A DNA stretch of 64,000 nt from Limnoperna fortunei (taxonomy: Eukaryota > Mollusca > Bivalvia > Mytilida > Modiolidae), in the NCBI GenBank assembly GCA_944474755.1, contig OX104116.1, positions 7,257,547 through 7,321,546 on the forward strand. Direction: 5' to 3'. Shown here one piece after another: positions 1-11,995 of the stretch. The notes under the pieces were generated by a model. That model worked only from the letters and a program-made list of their open reading frames with translations, was not told the DNA's origin and ran no database searches. Each line of letters starts with the position of its first letter. Within the stretch, counting starts at the first letter, position 1. Position numbers and translations under genes: made by a program.

Positions 1-133
1 AGTTAATTGGAATAAACTGTCAACGCATGATAAAAAAATAACGGGATCGATATAAATCATTTTTGAACTAAATGTTATAAAGAGATATAAAAGAACTATA
101 CACTTCATTCCTAGTCCGGGAATCTCCTGCATC

Positions 134-229
134 TCACGATTTTATAAAAATGTTCGTGTGGGTCAACTATATCTAGAGTAGCGATTTATATACAGGTGAC
201 CCACACGAACATTTGTTATAAAATCGTGA
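134..229. repeat. Inverted repeat (foldback), about 40-bp arms
   Basis: The arms at about 134-174 and 191-229 are inverted copies of each other and share TCACGATTTTATA and TGTTCGTGTGGGTCA. There are a few mismatches and a loop of about 16 bp. It resembles a small foldback MITE, but no convincing target-site duplication flanks it. From here to about 640 I see no gene. Confidence 0.7.
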
Positions 230-639
230 TATTGTGAAATGTGCCATCTCAAACCCGTTTCGAAAAATCCAATGTTTTGTCTGGAGCGTTGGACGGCAGA
301 GGATTCTCACACTATTTATTCCAAGAAAAATTTAACTCGACACTGTCATTCCATCAAATACCAAAGCTTAAATTTTCACAGCCACACTGTTAACATTGAC
401 ACTTTTCATTCCATCGTACCACACAGCTTTATGCCTCAAAATCACCATGTTTTACACTAATCATTTGATTATCTTCATATTTTGAATGAATGACGGTTAA
501 TACTATACAGTAGTGTGTACTATACCGAGAACAAGGCTAATAAGACTTAGTTAATATTAGATCTACTTTTAATGGTACATACTTCCCGCTAAATTGACCA
601 AATGACTTTGTGACATGTCGACAAGGTATATACATTACT

Positions 640-945
640 TGAAACACAGACGAACGCACAGAAAGCCTGTCTAGACGGACAAATAGTAAGCTATTTATAT
701 GGCCGCACAGTAAAGGCATACAAACAGTAAGAAAAACTATACGGATCGACCTACAGTCAGCCAGTGTAGACGGATACAGAGTAAGCCAGTCTAGACGGTA
801 ACTAATATATGCCAGTCTAGCGGACACACAGTAAGCCAGTCAGACGGACACAAAGTAACCCAGACGGACTCACAGTAAGTCAGTCAGACGGACACAAAGT
901 AACTCAGACGGACACGCAGTAAGCAAGTCTGGACGGGACAAACGA
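640..945. repeat. Degenerate minisatellite, about 25-bp unit
   Basis: Imperfect tandem units combine CAGTAAGCCAGTC with TAGACGGACACA. The units are best conserved at about 770-940 and decay toward 640. Several lack internal bases (for example the CAGACGGACACAAAGTAAC variants). No coding signal. Confidence 0.65.
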
Positions 946-1838
946 ATTCGATGACTTATTTCCAGGAAAGCAGTGTTTATTGTACTTTAATTTTATACTG
1001 AAACCAAATATATAACAATATTTCTATTTACTATTACTATCTATGAGTTGATAGTTGTGTGGACTGGGTTCCTGGATAATAGTTTCATGATTACATTTGC
1101 CGCGGTTTTAAATATTTGCAGATAAAGCGCGTAGCTTATTCATATTTATAGGAATTATGTTGATGGTATTGCATGGGTTTTTCCATATTTGGATAATAAG
1201 GCGTGACCATTTGACATTGATCAGAATTTCACTGATTACTTTTCGCGCGGCTTTCCATACAATTTCGACGAAATTCATGATAACTTGAATTTTACACTCT
1301 ATATTATTTCATTTATCCTAATTAAAAATTTATTAGAATAATAAAACAGTTATTGAACAGCACCTCTGGATATAACGTTTTATTTGTCTCTCAACACTGT
1401 ACTATTTCCCTCCGCCGCAGCGTAGGAAAATAGTGTTCGTTTCAAGACATTTATTTCCCCAGTGCCATTTAATAACCGTATATTTAAATGCTATTAAATA
1501 TTGTTTATATTTCATCGGATCACATTCTCTCACTGTTAATGTTAATTTTAATTAGCACAAAGTTCACACTTTTTGAAACATTTCTTATGTAAAGATTACT
1601 GTTTTTGTACACGTGGTTTATTTTAGTTTTGAAATATTAAAATGCGTCGCTATTGCCTGATTTATTACTATATGTATATTAAGTATGGCTTTGCTTTACG
1701 CATGTTTCATGTATGTGCTTAGTTCTACAACACGCCTCACTGCATGTATTTTAAATTTCTTTAAATATGTATTTACCGCCGTTTTAAGTTTCTAAAATAG
1801 TTTTTCGCATTAGTTGCATGAGTTTGTCTTTCATTTAG
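946..1838. other. Non-coding stretch upstream of the first recognised LOXL exon
   Basis: AT-rich sequence with no supported exon. The missing first exon of the lysyl oxidase-like gene (signal peptide) should lie here or upstream of the window. The segment ends in a good splice acceptor, a T-rich tract followed by TTTAG at 1834-1838. Confidence 0.5.
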
Positions 1839-4800
1839 CAAGTATCCACCGTATCAAAACCACCACCAACAACATCACAGATACCGACAACAACAGCACC
1901 GAGGCCAACAACAGAGCGACAAACAACAACAGCACCGAGGCCAACAACAACAGAGAGACCAACCACAACACCGACACCGACATCAACAACACAAACAACA
2001 ATTAAAGCCCTTACTACTACTATTACTACTACTACGACGACCACCACTACAACAACGGTCAAACCAACACCCCAAAGTCGTACAACACGCCAAACTACAG
2101 CATACGATAGAGCAGCAAATCTACCCAGCTTTACTCTGAATACATGGGTTTTGGATAACGATGTTGTAATGTGGGTATTGAAAATCACCGATGATACCTT
2201 TATGGTTTCGAAACCAGGTGAGACACCAAAACAGGTGACAAAAGATGAATTTATAAGAATACGCAGACAAATTCTCCAGTCTTCGGCAACAACAACAATG
2301 CCGACGCGCCAGTCAAACAGACTTTCTGGATCGCACGATGAGATGAAAGCAGACGATCCAGGTACAGCAAATAGAATAAGTTTGGTTAATGACGGTCTTC
2401 AATTGGCAAATATTGTAGAAGGAGGTAGCAGAACATTGACGCCCTCTAACGGACAGAATGAAAGAGAACTATCTAGATCAAGTTCTCAGACCAATTTAGA
2501 AAGTAATAGGGCTGTTGACAATACTGCACATGAAAGGATTCACGAGGAAAGGATTGACTCAAACTCAATCAACACAGAAATAAATATTGATAACACTCGT
2601 CATCAGCCTCGACATGGTAGTACTGATGATGCACATGCTCACCGTCATAGACATGGTAACACGCACGATTATCAACAAAACAAGGTAGCAATTTTACTTT
2701 AAAAATGATTTACTTTAAATATTGTTAATAGTTCTTAACTAAACAAAATCAGGATAAGTCGGGTGTGTTCTGTTTAAGGTAAATCAAATGATATTGAGTC
2801 GTTGAGATTGTGTTTAAATTTGCGTAGTATTTAAAGCATGTTTATTCATAACCTTTATTATGTAAGCATGTAGATATCCCTTATTTACCAATTAACATCA
2901 GTTTCCCTGAATTCCCTAGAAACCTGTAATTTGTCTATCCACTTAAAATATTTAAACTAGCTTGCTTAGATGAATGTACTACATAATAATAATTCTACAA
3001 AAGCCAGACGTACATACGTAAGAATATGTGCTTCATTTGCAGAGGATATCTAATATCCAATTAATCTATGAACAGTGATATCTGTTTTATGTTAAGTTCT
3101 GTATACAGGGGGTTAATAATATAATATATTTTCATATTTAAACATGAAATAAACCATATAAAAACCATGTTAACGCATTTCAATCTGCTATACAACTGAG
3201 GAAACGTATAAGAATGTGTTTTTCTTCTCTTCGACGCAGTTTATAAATAGAAGGCGGCATAAAAATCATAATTAAGAAATATATATGTTGACCTATAGAT
3301 GAACCCACTAAAAAGATGTTTGGATTTTTACAAACCCGTTACCGGCATTATAAAACTGTTATTTCATTATAATTTAGTAGAACTTTGGGTTGAAAAATTA
3401 TGATTTAGTAACACTATTGGTCGATTTTTTTATAACCTGACTTTAGAATTACCCGGCCCCATTTCATATTCGTTTCAATAACCTTTCAGTATATATGTTG
3501 TGGACACCAGATTTTACTATCTGAAAACGCGTGCAGTTAGAAGTTTGCTTTATTATAACTGTTAATATATTCTACGAACCAAAAGATAATGTCTAGTAAT
3601 TAAAAATTTTAATATGATAGAAGTTAAATATTAATTTGTCTCCAAATGCTGATAACTCGAGTCATCCGATAAAGTCCAGACTGCATAAAGTGATGTATGA
3701 AACTCGAAATGATTTAGGTTACCAGATTATGGATACGCAGGTTGCATGTGATAACTACATGTTTTTAATAGAAATAGGCATGAAATATATAATTGAACGC
3801 TTTTTACGTTAAAAGAGTTCTTATTTTAAACATTGTTTATCCAATGAACGAAAATAGTTTCAGATCATGTTATAATATAGAAAATTGGTTTACTCAATTG
3901 TAGAGAGTTCAGATAAGACTGTCAGGAGGAAGATCAAACATGGATGGTAGAATTGAAGTATTACCACCCGATCAAAGTGACTGGGGAGTTATATGTGGAG
4001 ATACCTGGTCTATCAGGGAGGGTATTGTGGCCTGCAGACATTTTGGTTTGGGATATGCCCAGCAGGCAGCAAAGGTAATAACACACGAAGCTTTATTTTC
4101 ATCGACAACAGTTTCACATGGAAAATGTGAACAAACAAAGTAAATATTTTCTTGTTAATGTTTGACAACTGCAATTTTGTTCATACAAAATTTGAAAAAT
4201 AGATCCTTGTAAAAATTGTTTATATGTACCAGAATATATAATTTTCATAACAACATTCGCAGCCTTAACGTTATATTTGTTAATAGTTTATAACTAATAG
4301 AACAATTTCTGTAGAATATTATATCAACTTTATTATTAAATAATTAATTTTAAATTGCTTTTTATTTATCAATAGTAGAAATAACTTTGGCAGTTACAAC
4401 AAAAAGTTCTTCCGATATTTTTTGAACATCTTATGGTGACATCTATGTTCTTGCAGCAATCAAGTGTACAGACGGTTTGGTTTTTTGATCTGTATTTTGT
4501 CATTTTACATGTTCAAATTTAGTTATCTTACATTTTCAATGTTTTGACAATTTTAGGCATCGTTCTATTGTATTTCTCTTGTTCTATTCTCTAAAGATAT
4601 TCGCATTACTGTTGTAATATAGTCTGCAATAAATTTATATTGTTACTTTTTTCCATTAAAGACATCCTACTATGGAGGAAAATATCAGAAGAAATATTAT
4701 TCGGCGGTTAAATGTAAAGGAACAGAGAAAACATTAGACGAGTGTCAGTGGGAGGATCATAATGGCTTGATCCAGTGTCTACGTTCTGAAGCAGTAGCCG

Positions 4801-7800
4801 CTATTATTTGTTCCAAATGTAAGATACAATGTATTTTTGTCATTCCTTACAAACAACGTACCCTTTAATGGTCGCATATATATGTTTTAAGTTTTCTTTG
4901 TTAGTAAATAAAATGTCGTCAAATATACCAATGTGATCAAATTTATTAGACCAGACGCATCAACTGCGCTTAAAATGAAATAATGATCAAAACCAAAATG
5001 ATAAAGAAGGATGTAGCTCCGTATATGCTAGCACGCCATGGCGCGCACAATAAAAGGAAAGGTATTTTCCAAAACTGACAGCTGCGAATTTTTGGCCAAT
5101 TTCCGATGTGAAAAGTAGCAGTAAATACCCGGTACGCAGGATTTTAATCACTTTTCTTGAATCTTCTGTTGGTCGTAAGCGTCCCAACCCCCTGCCGTAT
5201 AGCCACCGTGCTACGCTGCGATATGGAGGTAAATGGGTGACCACCCTTCCACTCTTTCCGCAGTTTGTGCTTGCACTTCATTTAAGTTAAGCTACACCCC
5301 TGTTTAAGATGTTTTAAAACTGTATTTGCGAAAGTTCTGCGTTATACAAATTCCGGCTAAGGCAGTGCACATCTTGCGAATATTAAAGCCTTAGATTTCA
5401 ATTATTAGTCTTTGTCTAGCAATAACTATATACAAATTTTATGTAATATCTTAAATATACCTGATTGCTTTCTCTACTATTCCCTTTGCAGCCTTACCTG
5501 ATCTAGAACCTAGTACATACATGGTAGAAACAACGTCATTCCTGCAGGACAGACATATGTATTACCTTCAGTGTGCCATGGAAGAGAACTGTCTAGCACC
5601 ATCAGCTTATGAACTTCAGAAGACTTCTAGAAGTAAGTCAATCTAAAGTCTGTGTTTTAAATTCTTGGTCTTTTTAATAGAATATTGTTCTGTATTTTAC
5701 TGACTGAAATGTTTTTGTTAGGTTTTTCACCTTATAATTATATACAATACGATATACAATTTATAATTGACAATTTTTAAATTATAACTAAGTGTCATGG
5801 AATTCATATCGAAACAATTAAAAAAACATTTTCTTGTCGCCTTTTTCTATTATAGCATTAATTTTGTCCTTTCTGAGATTGTTTACAAGCGTGTGTTAAA
5901 CACTAAACATTTTAACATGAATTGTATATATGTAGATTGGCGTACAAGCACCAGAAGACTGTTACGTTTCTCTAGTGTAGTTAAAAATAAAGGTACAGCT
6001 GATTTTAGACCCGAAAGTCGCAGAAGTGACTGGGAGTGGCATGCTTGTCATATGTAAGTCGTCTGGGTCGCTGTAATGTAACGTAACTCCAAAAAAAGAC
6101 GTTTTACATATACTATATTCTACTTGACTATTTGATTATTTCCGTTCGTCAAGAAGAATATACTTTGTATTTAAGTAATTACATCAAAGAGAATAACATG
6201 ATTAATCCAGATAATAAATATTATTTTTATGTCTGTATTTAATTTATCTTGGTTTATAAATGTACATAATTGTGTGCCTTGAAGATTTGTATGTAGTAAA
6301 ACATACACATACATATTTATATGGAAAATCGACAATAGTTATTATGGACATGTTTAGCTTCGTTGTTGCCAATTTACTTTTTATCAGATAACTTTAGCGC
6401 TATTATGTATAATTAACTTTTATAGGCATTATCATAGTATGGAGGTCTTTGCACATTATGATATTACTGATACAAATGGCAATAGAGTTGCAGAAGGTTT
6501 AAAAGCTAGTTTCTGTTTAGAAGACTCAGCCTGCGACCGAGGAGTGTTTCCAAAATATGAGTGTCAAAATTATGGTGAACAAGGTAAATCATATCTAAAA
6601 ATAAGGGCTCAAATATATTGTTACGATTTTGACCTATGAATGTTTATTTTTTAATAAAGAAAGCATTTATTGAATAATATTTAAACCTAAAATCAAATTA
6701 CACGTAAGAATAACTTGAATTGTAGTTTGTTGTTTGTATAATTTTTTAATCATTCTTCACATCTTTACCCGAAGGTTGATTTAGGTGAAGTGTTAATAAC
6801 ATAATAAAACAAATATCAAGTTAACCCACAAGACAACGACGCAATCCTTATTAAAATTACTCAAGAATAACACGACAGCCTTGATTACACCAATTTGATT
6901 TCCTGCATCTTTTACGACATCAATTGAATGTCCATCATCCTTGAGGACACCATTTTGTCGTACAGTTATTATTATTGAAAAGAACATTCAAAGGTCACGA
7001 CTGACGATTAACAGGACATGACTCCAAAACACAAGCTTCTTCTATTTGGGAAGCTGGGATAAAACAGATTTGGATGAAATGAACATTGCTGCGCTGAACA
7101 ACGTAAATGATCTTTTAAATGCTTTTATTAGAAGATTTGTTTGTAAATTTGTATTAACTCTGTGTATTGTTGGTGGTTACAAAGCAAATTATATACACAC
7201 TATGTTTATTTTTATTTTAGGTATATCTGTAGGTTGTTCAGATAATTATATGGCTGATATAGATTGTCAGTGGATAGATATCACAGATTTAAAACCGGGC
7301 AACTATCATTTTAAGGTAAAACGTTAATAACATATAAAGGTCTGTTTTTATAATTGGTCTAATGGTTTTTTATTGTTATAGTTTCACAATATTAAAAAAA
7401 AACAGTTGAATTAAAAATAAATGTACTAATTAAAAATAACTGACTGACGGGTTTAGTTAAAGATGAGGCTAAAAGCTTTTTAACAAATTAAAACTATAAT
7501 ATCTATTGTAAATTTATAACCGTACACTAAACACAATTCTTGACCTAGTAAAAAACTATAATAATTTGGTCATAGTTTGCACACAAAAAAGCGAAAACAA
7601 TTATGAAACATAACCCATATCACTTTAAACGTTTTATATTGAAATAGAACATAAGGTGAGTATCATGATAAGTTATATTACATGGTCATGCAATAAGGAG
7701 AACGTCTCATATTCAAAGCTAAACTTTCTTGTAGTGACAACGACCTTAAAAATCAAGACCGATCTCGACCGTCACAATTGTTTTCGTTTTAATTTTATAC

Positions 7801-8402
7801 CACTGTTAATATCTGTTGTCGCCTACAGAACACACGTGGGTCTTTGGGTCACGGGTAAACAACAATCTTGATCAGCAAATTACTTTGTAGTTGCTTTTGA
7901 TCCGTGCTGTCTGACAAGATATAAATTTTTTGCTATGCAGATTTAACAGATAACTATTTGAAGACACTAATGTAATTGTTTAACAGCAACAAAGTCTTCA
8001 TATTGCAATCGGTTCAAACTAAATCTTTTATTCAGTAAATCAAGATATGTTAAGCTTCTAATTATTTTGTACTTTATAATTTTGGAAACTATTAAAAATA
8101 AGTACGATGCCCCGTGGTACTGTGGTACTGTCGGATTACTTCAGTATTTATAAAATCGTCCCCAGTTTAAATGTCAAATAATATAAATCGGGTGCGATTC
8201 GAACAGTTTTAATCAAATTCTATATATGACAATTTACCAGTTGATACCTTGATTTTTTTTTATATCTTTATTTCAGCTCGAAGTTAATCCAAGTTTGAAA
8301 GTTCCAGAAATAAGCTATGACAACAATGGTATGAGTTGTAAACTCCAATACACGGGTTATTATGCCAGAATTACAGAATGCAAACTAAAGAGTATTTTAT
8401 AA
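1839..8402 (+). CDS. LOXL: Lysyl oxidase-like protein: Thr-rich region, one SRCR domain, LOX catalytic domain (5' end missing)
   Basis: Secreted copper amine oxidase that oxidises lysines in extracellular matrix proteins. Eight exons with GT-AG borders join in frame: 1839-2684, 3904-4074, 4662-4818, 5492-5632, 5936-6053, 6426-6583, 7221-7315, 8277-8402 (603 codons plus stop). Visible residues 1-85 or so are Thr/Pro-rich and mucin-like. Residues to 282 are polar, with a short folded-looking segment ([17 protein letters not shown]). Residues 283-391 form a group A SRCR domain with six Cys. The catalytic domain fills about 392-603. It keeps the copper site [11 protein letters not shown] (471-481), the LTQ lysine in [13 protein letters not shown] (K504) and the LTQ tyrosine before MADIDCQW (Y540). 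The 36-residue K-Y spacing is that of LOXL2-type enzymes. A first exon with a signal peptide was not found. A single SRCR is fewer than the four in vertebrate LOXL2-4. I infer an active enzyme. Confidence 0.93.
4905..4975 (+). repeat. Possible degenerate fragment of the 15.5-16.3 kb repeat family
   Basis: Inside a LOXL intron, TACCAATGTGATCAAATT followed by CCAGACGC resembles the segment TACCAATGTGACAAATTC...CCAGACGCGCG found at about 15740 and 16250. The match is short and imperfect. Confidence 0.35.
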
Positions 8403-8486
8403 TAAATAACAATAACTCCAATACACGGGTTATTATGCCAGAATTACAGAATGCAAACTAAAGAGTATTTTATAATAAATAACAAT
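8341..8486 (+). repeat. 73-bp tandem duplication covering the LOXL stop codon
   Basis: Two identical 73-bp copies, 8341-8413 and 8414-8486. Each holds the last 20 LOXL codons, the stop and the AATAAA that follows. Only the first copy is in the reading frame, because its stop (8400-8402) ends translation. Confidence 0.95.
8401..8406 (+). terminator. Candidate polyadenylation signal of the LOXL gene
   Basis: AATAAA overlaps the stop codon. It is copied at 8474-8479 by the 73-bp duplication, and another AATAAA lies at about 8500. The cleavage site cannot be located from sequence alone. Confidence 0.4.
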
Positions 8487-8504
8487 AACTATGGGATGAA
8501 ATAA

Positions 8505-8568
8505 AAATATGTATAAATCTAATTTCCGGCAATGATAAATATGTATAAATCTAATTTCCGGCAATGAT
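8505..8568. repeat. 32-bp tandem duplication
   Basis: Two identical 32-bp copies (8505-8536 and 8537-8568) containing CTAATTTCCGGCAATGAT. They lie directly after the 73-bp duplication, so two independent short duplications sit in the 3' flank of the LOXL gene. Confidence 0.9.
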
Positions 8569-11500
8569 AAATATGTTTTGATATTTTTCCTAAATTAAGT
8601 TGAATCTGTTTGAAATATAAATACCATGTCATCGCGTAGAAAGGCCAGTGTTGACTGCGTTGGTTTCTTGCTTCTAGTTTATGAAGTCTACTTGTCTATA
8701 AAATGGAAGCCATATATAGGCTTCTGGACGTACTCTATGTACTTAATGTTGATAATATAACAATCAATGTCGTAATTGTCTTTCAGTTTTGCATAATATC
8801 GTTTTATTTTCCAAAATGTTAACATTTTTATACTTACGCTTTCATGTTGAAAACGTATACTATAATGTAATTATTGAAAGTGACTTTCGACTCATTTAAG
8901 ATAACTTTATTATTTAGAATAATTTATAAATGTTATTATACATGCCACCATAGAGCTGACTGTGTATCTCGTGCATTGTTTGTATGTGTCCATATTACAT
9001 TTACCTTTCGCTTTTTATTTATCACCGTTATCATAACTAACTTATCGATTCTTATTATTATAATTATTTACTACGTAAGGTTTTGAACAAAAAAAAGAAG
9101 ATATATATATATTTTACGGCAAATAGTTGATCAACTTTATTATAGCACGAATATATTTAATCATATTTTTTCTATATGGAGTTTAATAGGTGAGTTTCAA
9201 TCCTTTTATTTTATTATTTGATTACAATGCGTATATAGTATATACAAGGGACCAATGCTATTTGTTGTCATTTTGGTACCATTTTAGAATCAAATTTTAT
9301 AAATTATACATAAACATGGTTAATTGGCATTATTTTCATTGCCTTAAGTCATTAATTTGTATACAATTAAAAATTAATAATGTTAAGGGCAGATCGTGTA
9401 CAGGAAGATTGTAAGTAATAGCTACGCCGTATGTAGAAGTTCAACTACTAACAAACATTTTAATTTCAAATCTGAACAAATTTATTTTAACATTTGAAAT
9501 TATGTATGTATAATAAGTTTTGTAGTGAGACTTATTTTCTTCGATGTAAGGAGAGATATATCCGTTTTAAAAAATTATGAATGAATGTTTTATATAACTC
9601 TTTCTTATCGATTTGAAGTTTTATTATTTGACTTCGTTTAACGTGTGAATAGCTGTGATAAAATCATTTACCTTTTAATTACTGTGGGTGGTTTTAAAAC
9701 ATTATACGTAGCTTTCAGCTGATAAATCAACTGTCTTTGTTGTATCTTGTGGAGAAATTTTATGTAAATGTTGGTTTTTGTATTTAATTGAAAATAAAAC
9801 AATGTCGACTTTATAAGAAAATGAATGATATTATCTCGTTACTGTTGTGTAACGAAGCCTGTATTTTCATGACAAAAAATAATACTTATGGTACGATATT
9901 ATATTTATACATTGTAAATGTAAGAATATGTATAGAAATAAAAAGCTTTTATGGACTTTATATATTAAAAATATATTTATAAAATCGTATTTGTCTGTTT
10001 GTCTTTTTTATTCTGACGAATTGTGTATCTATTCATATTAACCTGTTTTTATTCCGTGCTCTGCCTTTTAACAAAACAGAATTCTATATGTTTACACATT
10101 AGTTTGAGTCAGTGTAGATTATTCTTTATAACTATATGCTCCATTTTAATTGAAGAAAATCATCTTTATGTATATTTGCACAGCTTATATATTTCAGTTA
10201 AATTAAATGACCAATTTGATCTGACAATGTAATTGTAACTTCTTATATATAACAAACAATATGATTTTGTTCAGTTTATTCAGCGGAAATTAAAAAAAAA
10301 ACATTAAATTGTTTTTTTAGTCCTATAACTTAGAGAGAATTTAATTATTTGTTTCTTTATGTCCACTTTCATTTGAAAAGAAGTATCATGAAAGTACGGT
10401 ATTTTAGCATAAAAACCAATGTGAAAAGCTCAATAATGAATTTCATAAACGTATATATATGCAAAACATATTTGCATCAGCTTTGATGTATTTACACGCT
10501 ACTGTCACTAAAACTAAAACAGTCTAACTAGTTTAATCACACAGAGCGCAGCAGCCAAACATACCCTTACATCGATCTATAATGGATGCAAATGAAATAT
10601 GCCTAAATGACATACATGTCTTGAAAGGTCATTATGGTAACAAAGGTATTGCATACAAAAAATCCTTATGTATCGACCAGAGAACAATTTCAAAGGAGAA
10701 AAAAGTTACATTGCAGGTTCAAGCGTTGAAGCAATTAATTGGAAGCTCTCTGTGTACTATCTGTCTTACAGAGAGTTTACACTGTTATAATTTCTTACTT
10801 TATTCACATTTTCGTCTCTTTTTCACTCAGGTTAAAGAATTACCTTGATTAAAACCACGCGTATTAAGCAAGAACTGCTTACCTCTCCGAATCACATGAT
10901 AGCTGTGTAAAACCAATACGTAGATAGTGACCGAAGCATGTCGTAAATAGACACAATCAAAAACAAATTAACGACAATTACATTCAATAATTATTATCCA
11001 GCCATGATTGTGATTTTCACATCCCAGTGATCTTGTTGTAAGACAATGGTTATGATTGCAGGTTATTATGTCCAAAGGTTTTTGAGTGTTTTGTCTTGAC
11101 AGGAAGTAATTTACACCCAACCGACGTGACAAAAGTCATTAATCATCTGATCAGCAATATATTAAACAAAACAATACCCTCTGAAGTTCCTATATAAGAT
11201 ATAGCTGATATTTAATTAGTTTTTTGCGATTCTTATTCTTAAAAGCGACCAGGGTGGCAAATACCTTTCCGGTAAAGTTAGTCTTGATCTTAATCTCATT
11301 CAGTTTGTTATATTGAGTGACATGTTCTTTTGCCACAGGTAAAGACTGCTGATATCTTCATTTAACTACATAAAGAGTGTGAAATGTGAACCCAAGATAA
11401 AAATTGATACTGTAAGATTGTTTACTCATCATGAGACATGTTGATCAAAGACAATTACCCCTAATTGACGGGTATTTACTAACATCTAGCGGAAAACTAT

Positions 11501-11910
11501 TGTCATTGTGCATTGTGTTGAATAATCTTTGAGAATAAGTTGTTTCATGTTACAATTGAGATTTGTTCATGTAGTTGATGTGACAGGGAATATGTCAACT
11601 CTTAATTATTGGGACAAACTGGCAACAGTTTGTAAATATAAGACGACTTGCGTAAAGAAGTAGCTCATGTAGTTTTAACTGCTCATATCATGACCGATAT
11701 TTTTTGTTTGTATTGTTGCAAGTTGTAAATCATAGCCGTTTTGCTGTTTTGCCTAGATACCTTGTTTTACGATACAAAAACTTTTAATAATCTGAATTGC
11801 CTTCAAACTTTCTTTATAGTTAGTTCTTAACACGAGTATTCATAGTTACAAAATAGTCTTCGGGCTCATTTCTGTGATCTTATGCACCAACATTTCAAAC
11901 CTTCTAATAT
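8569..11910. other. AT-rich stretch without a supported gene
   Basis: Only short open frames of under 90 codons occur, with no domain motif and no conserved splice structure. The longest, at 10582-10848, starts with ATG and runs into a possible acceptor-like CAG, but nothing else supports it. No RNA gene was recognised. Confidence 0.5.
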
Positions 11911-11995
11911 ACGAATTAGAATGATTGATTGATTAATGGTGTTTAACGCCCGAGCAGCAATATTTCAGCTATATTCCGGCGACGAATTAGAATGA
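11911..11995 (-). mobile_element. 5'-truncated SINE tail (57 bp) with a 14-bp target-site duplication
   Basis: ACGAATTAGAATGA occurs at 11911-11924 and again at 11982-11995. Between them lie 57 bp that match, on the minus strand, the 3' end of the SINE family seen at 20306-20566 (TTTCAGCTATAT, GTTTAACGCC), ending in an AATC-type tail. This is a LINE-type insertion product reduced to its 3' end. Confidence 0.85.

Noticed and set aside
1642..1720. Possible missing first exon of LOXL (short ATG frame near a GTATGT)
   Set aside because: The peptide is not a convincing signal sequence and the donor and phase are uncertain.
1835..2188. Val-rich minus-strand open frame
   Set aside because: Antisense to the Thr-codon-rich LOXL exon, where ACA/ACC runs create valine codons.
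5108..5290. 60-codon open frame in a LOXL intron
   Set aside because: Lies between two LOXL exons that join in phase without it. It has no motif and a minus-strand frame overlaps it.
10582..10848. 88-codon open frame starting with ATG
   Set aside because: No domain, no neighbouring exons, and the second half reads like translated non-coding DNA. I cannot support a gene.
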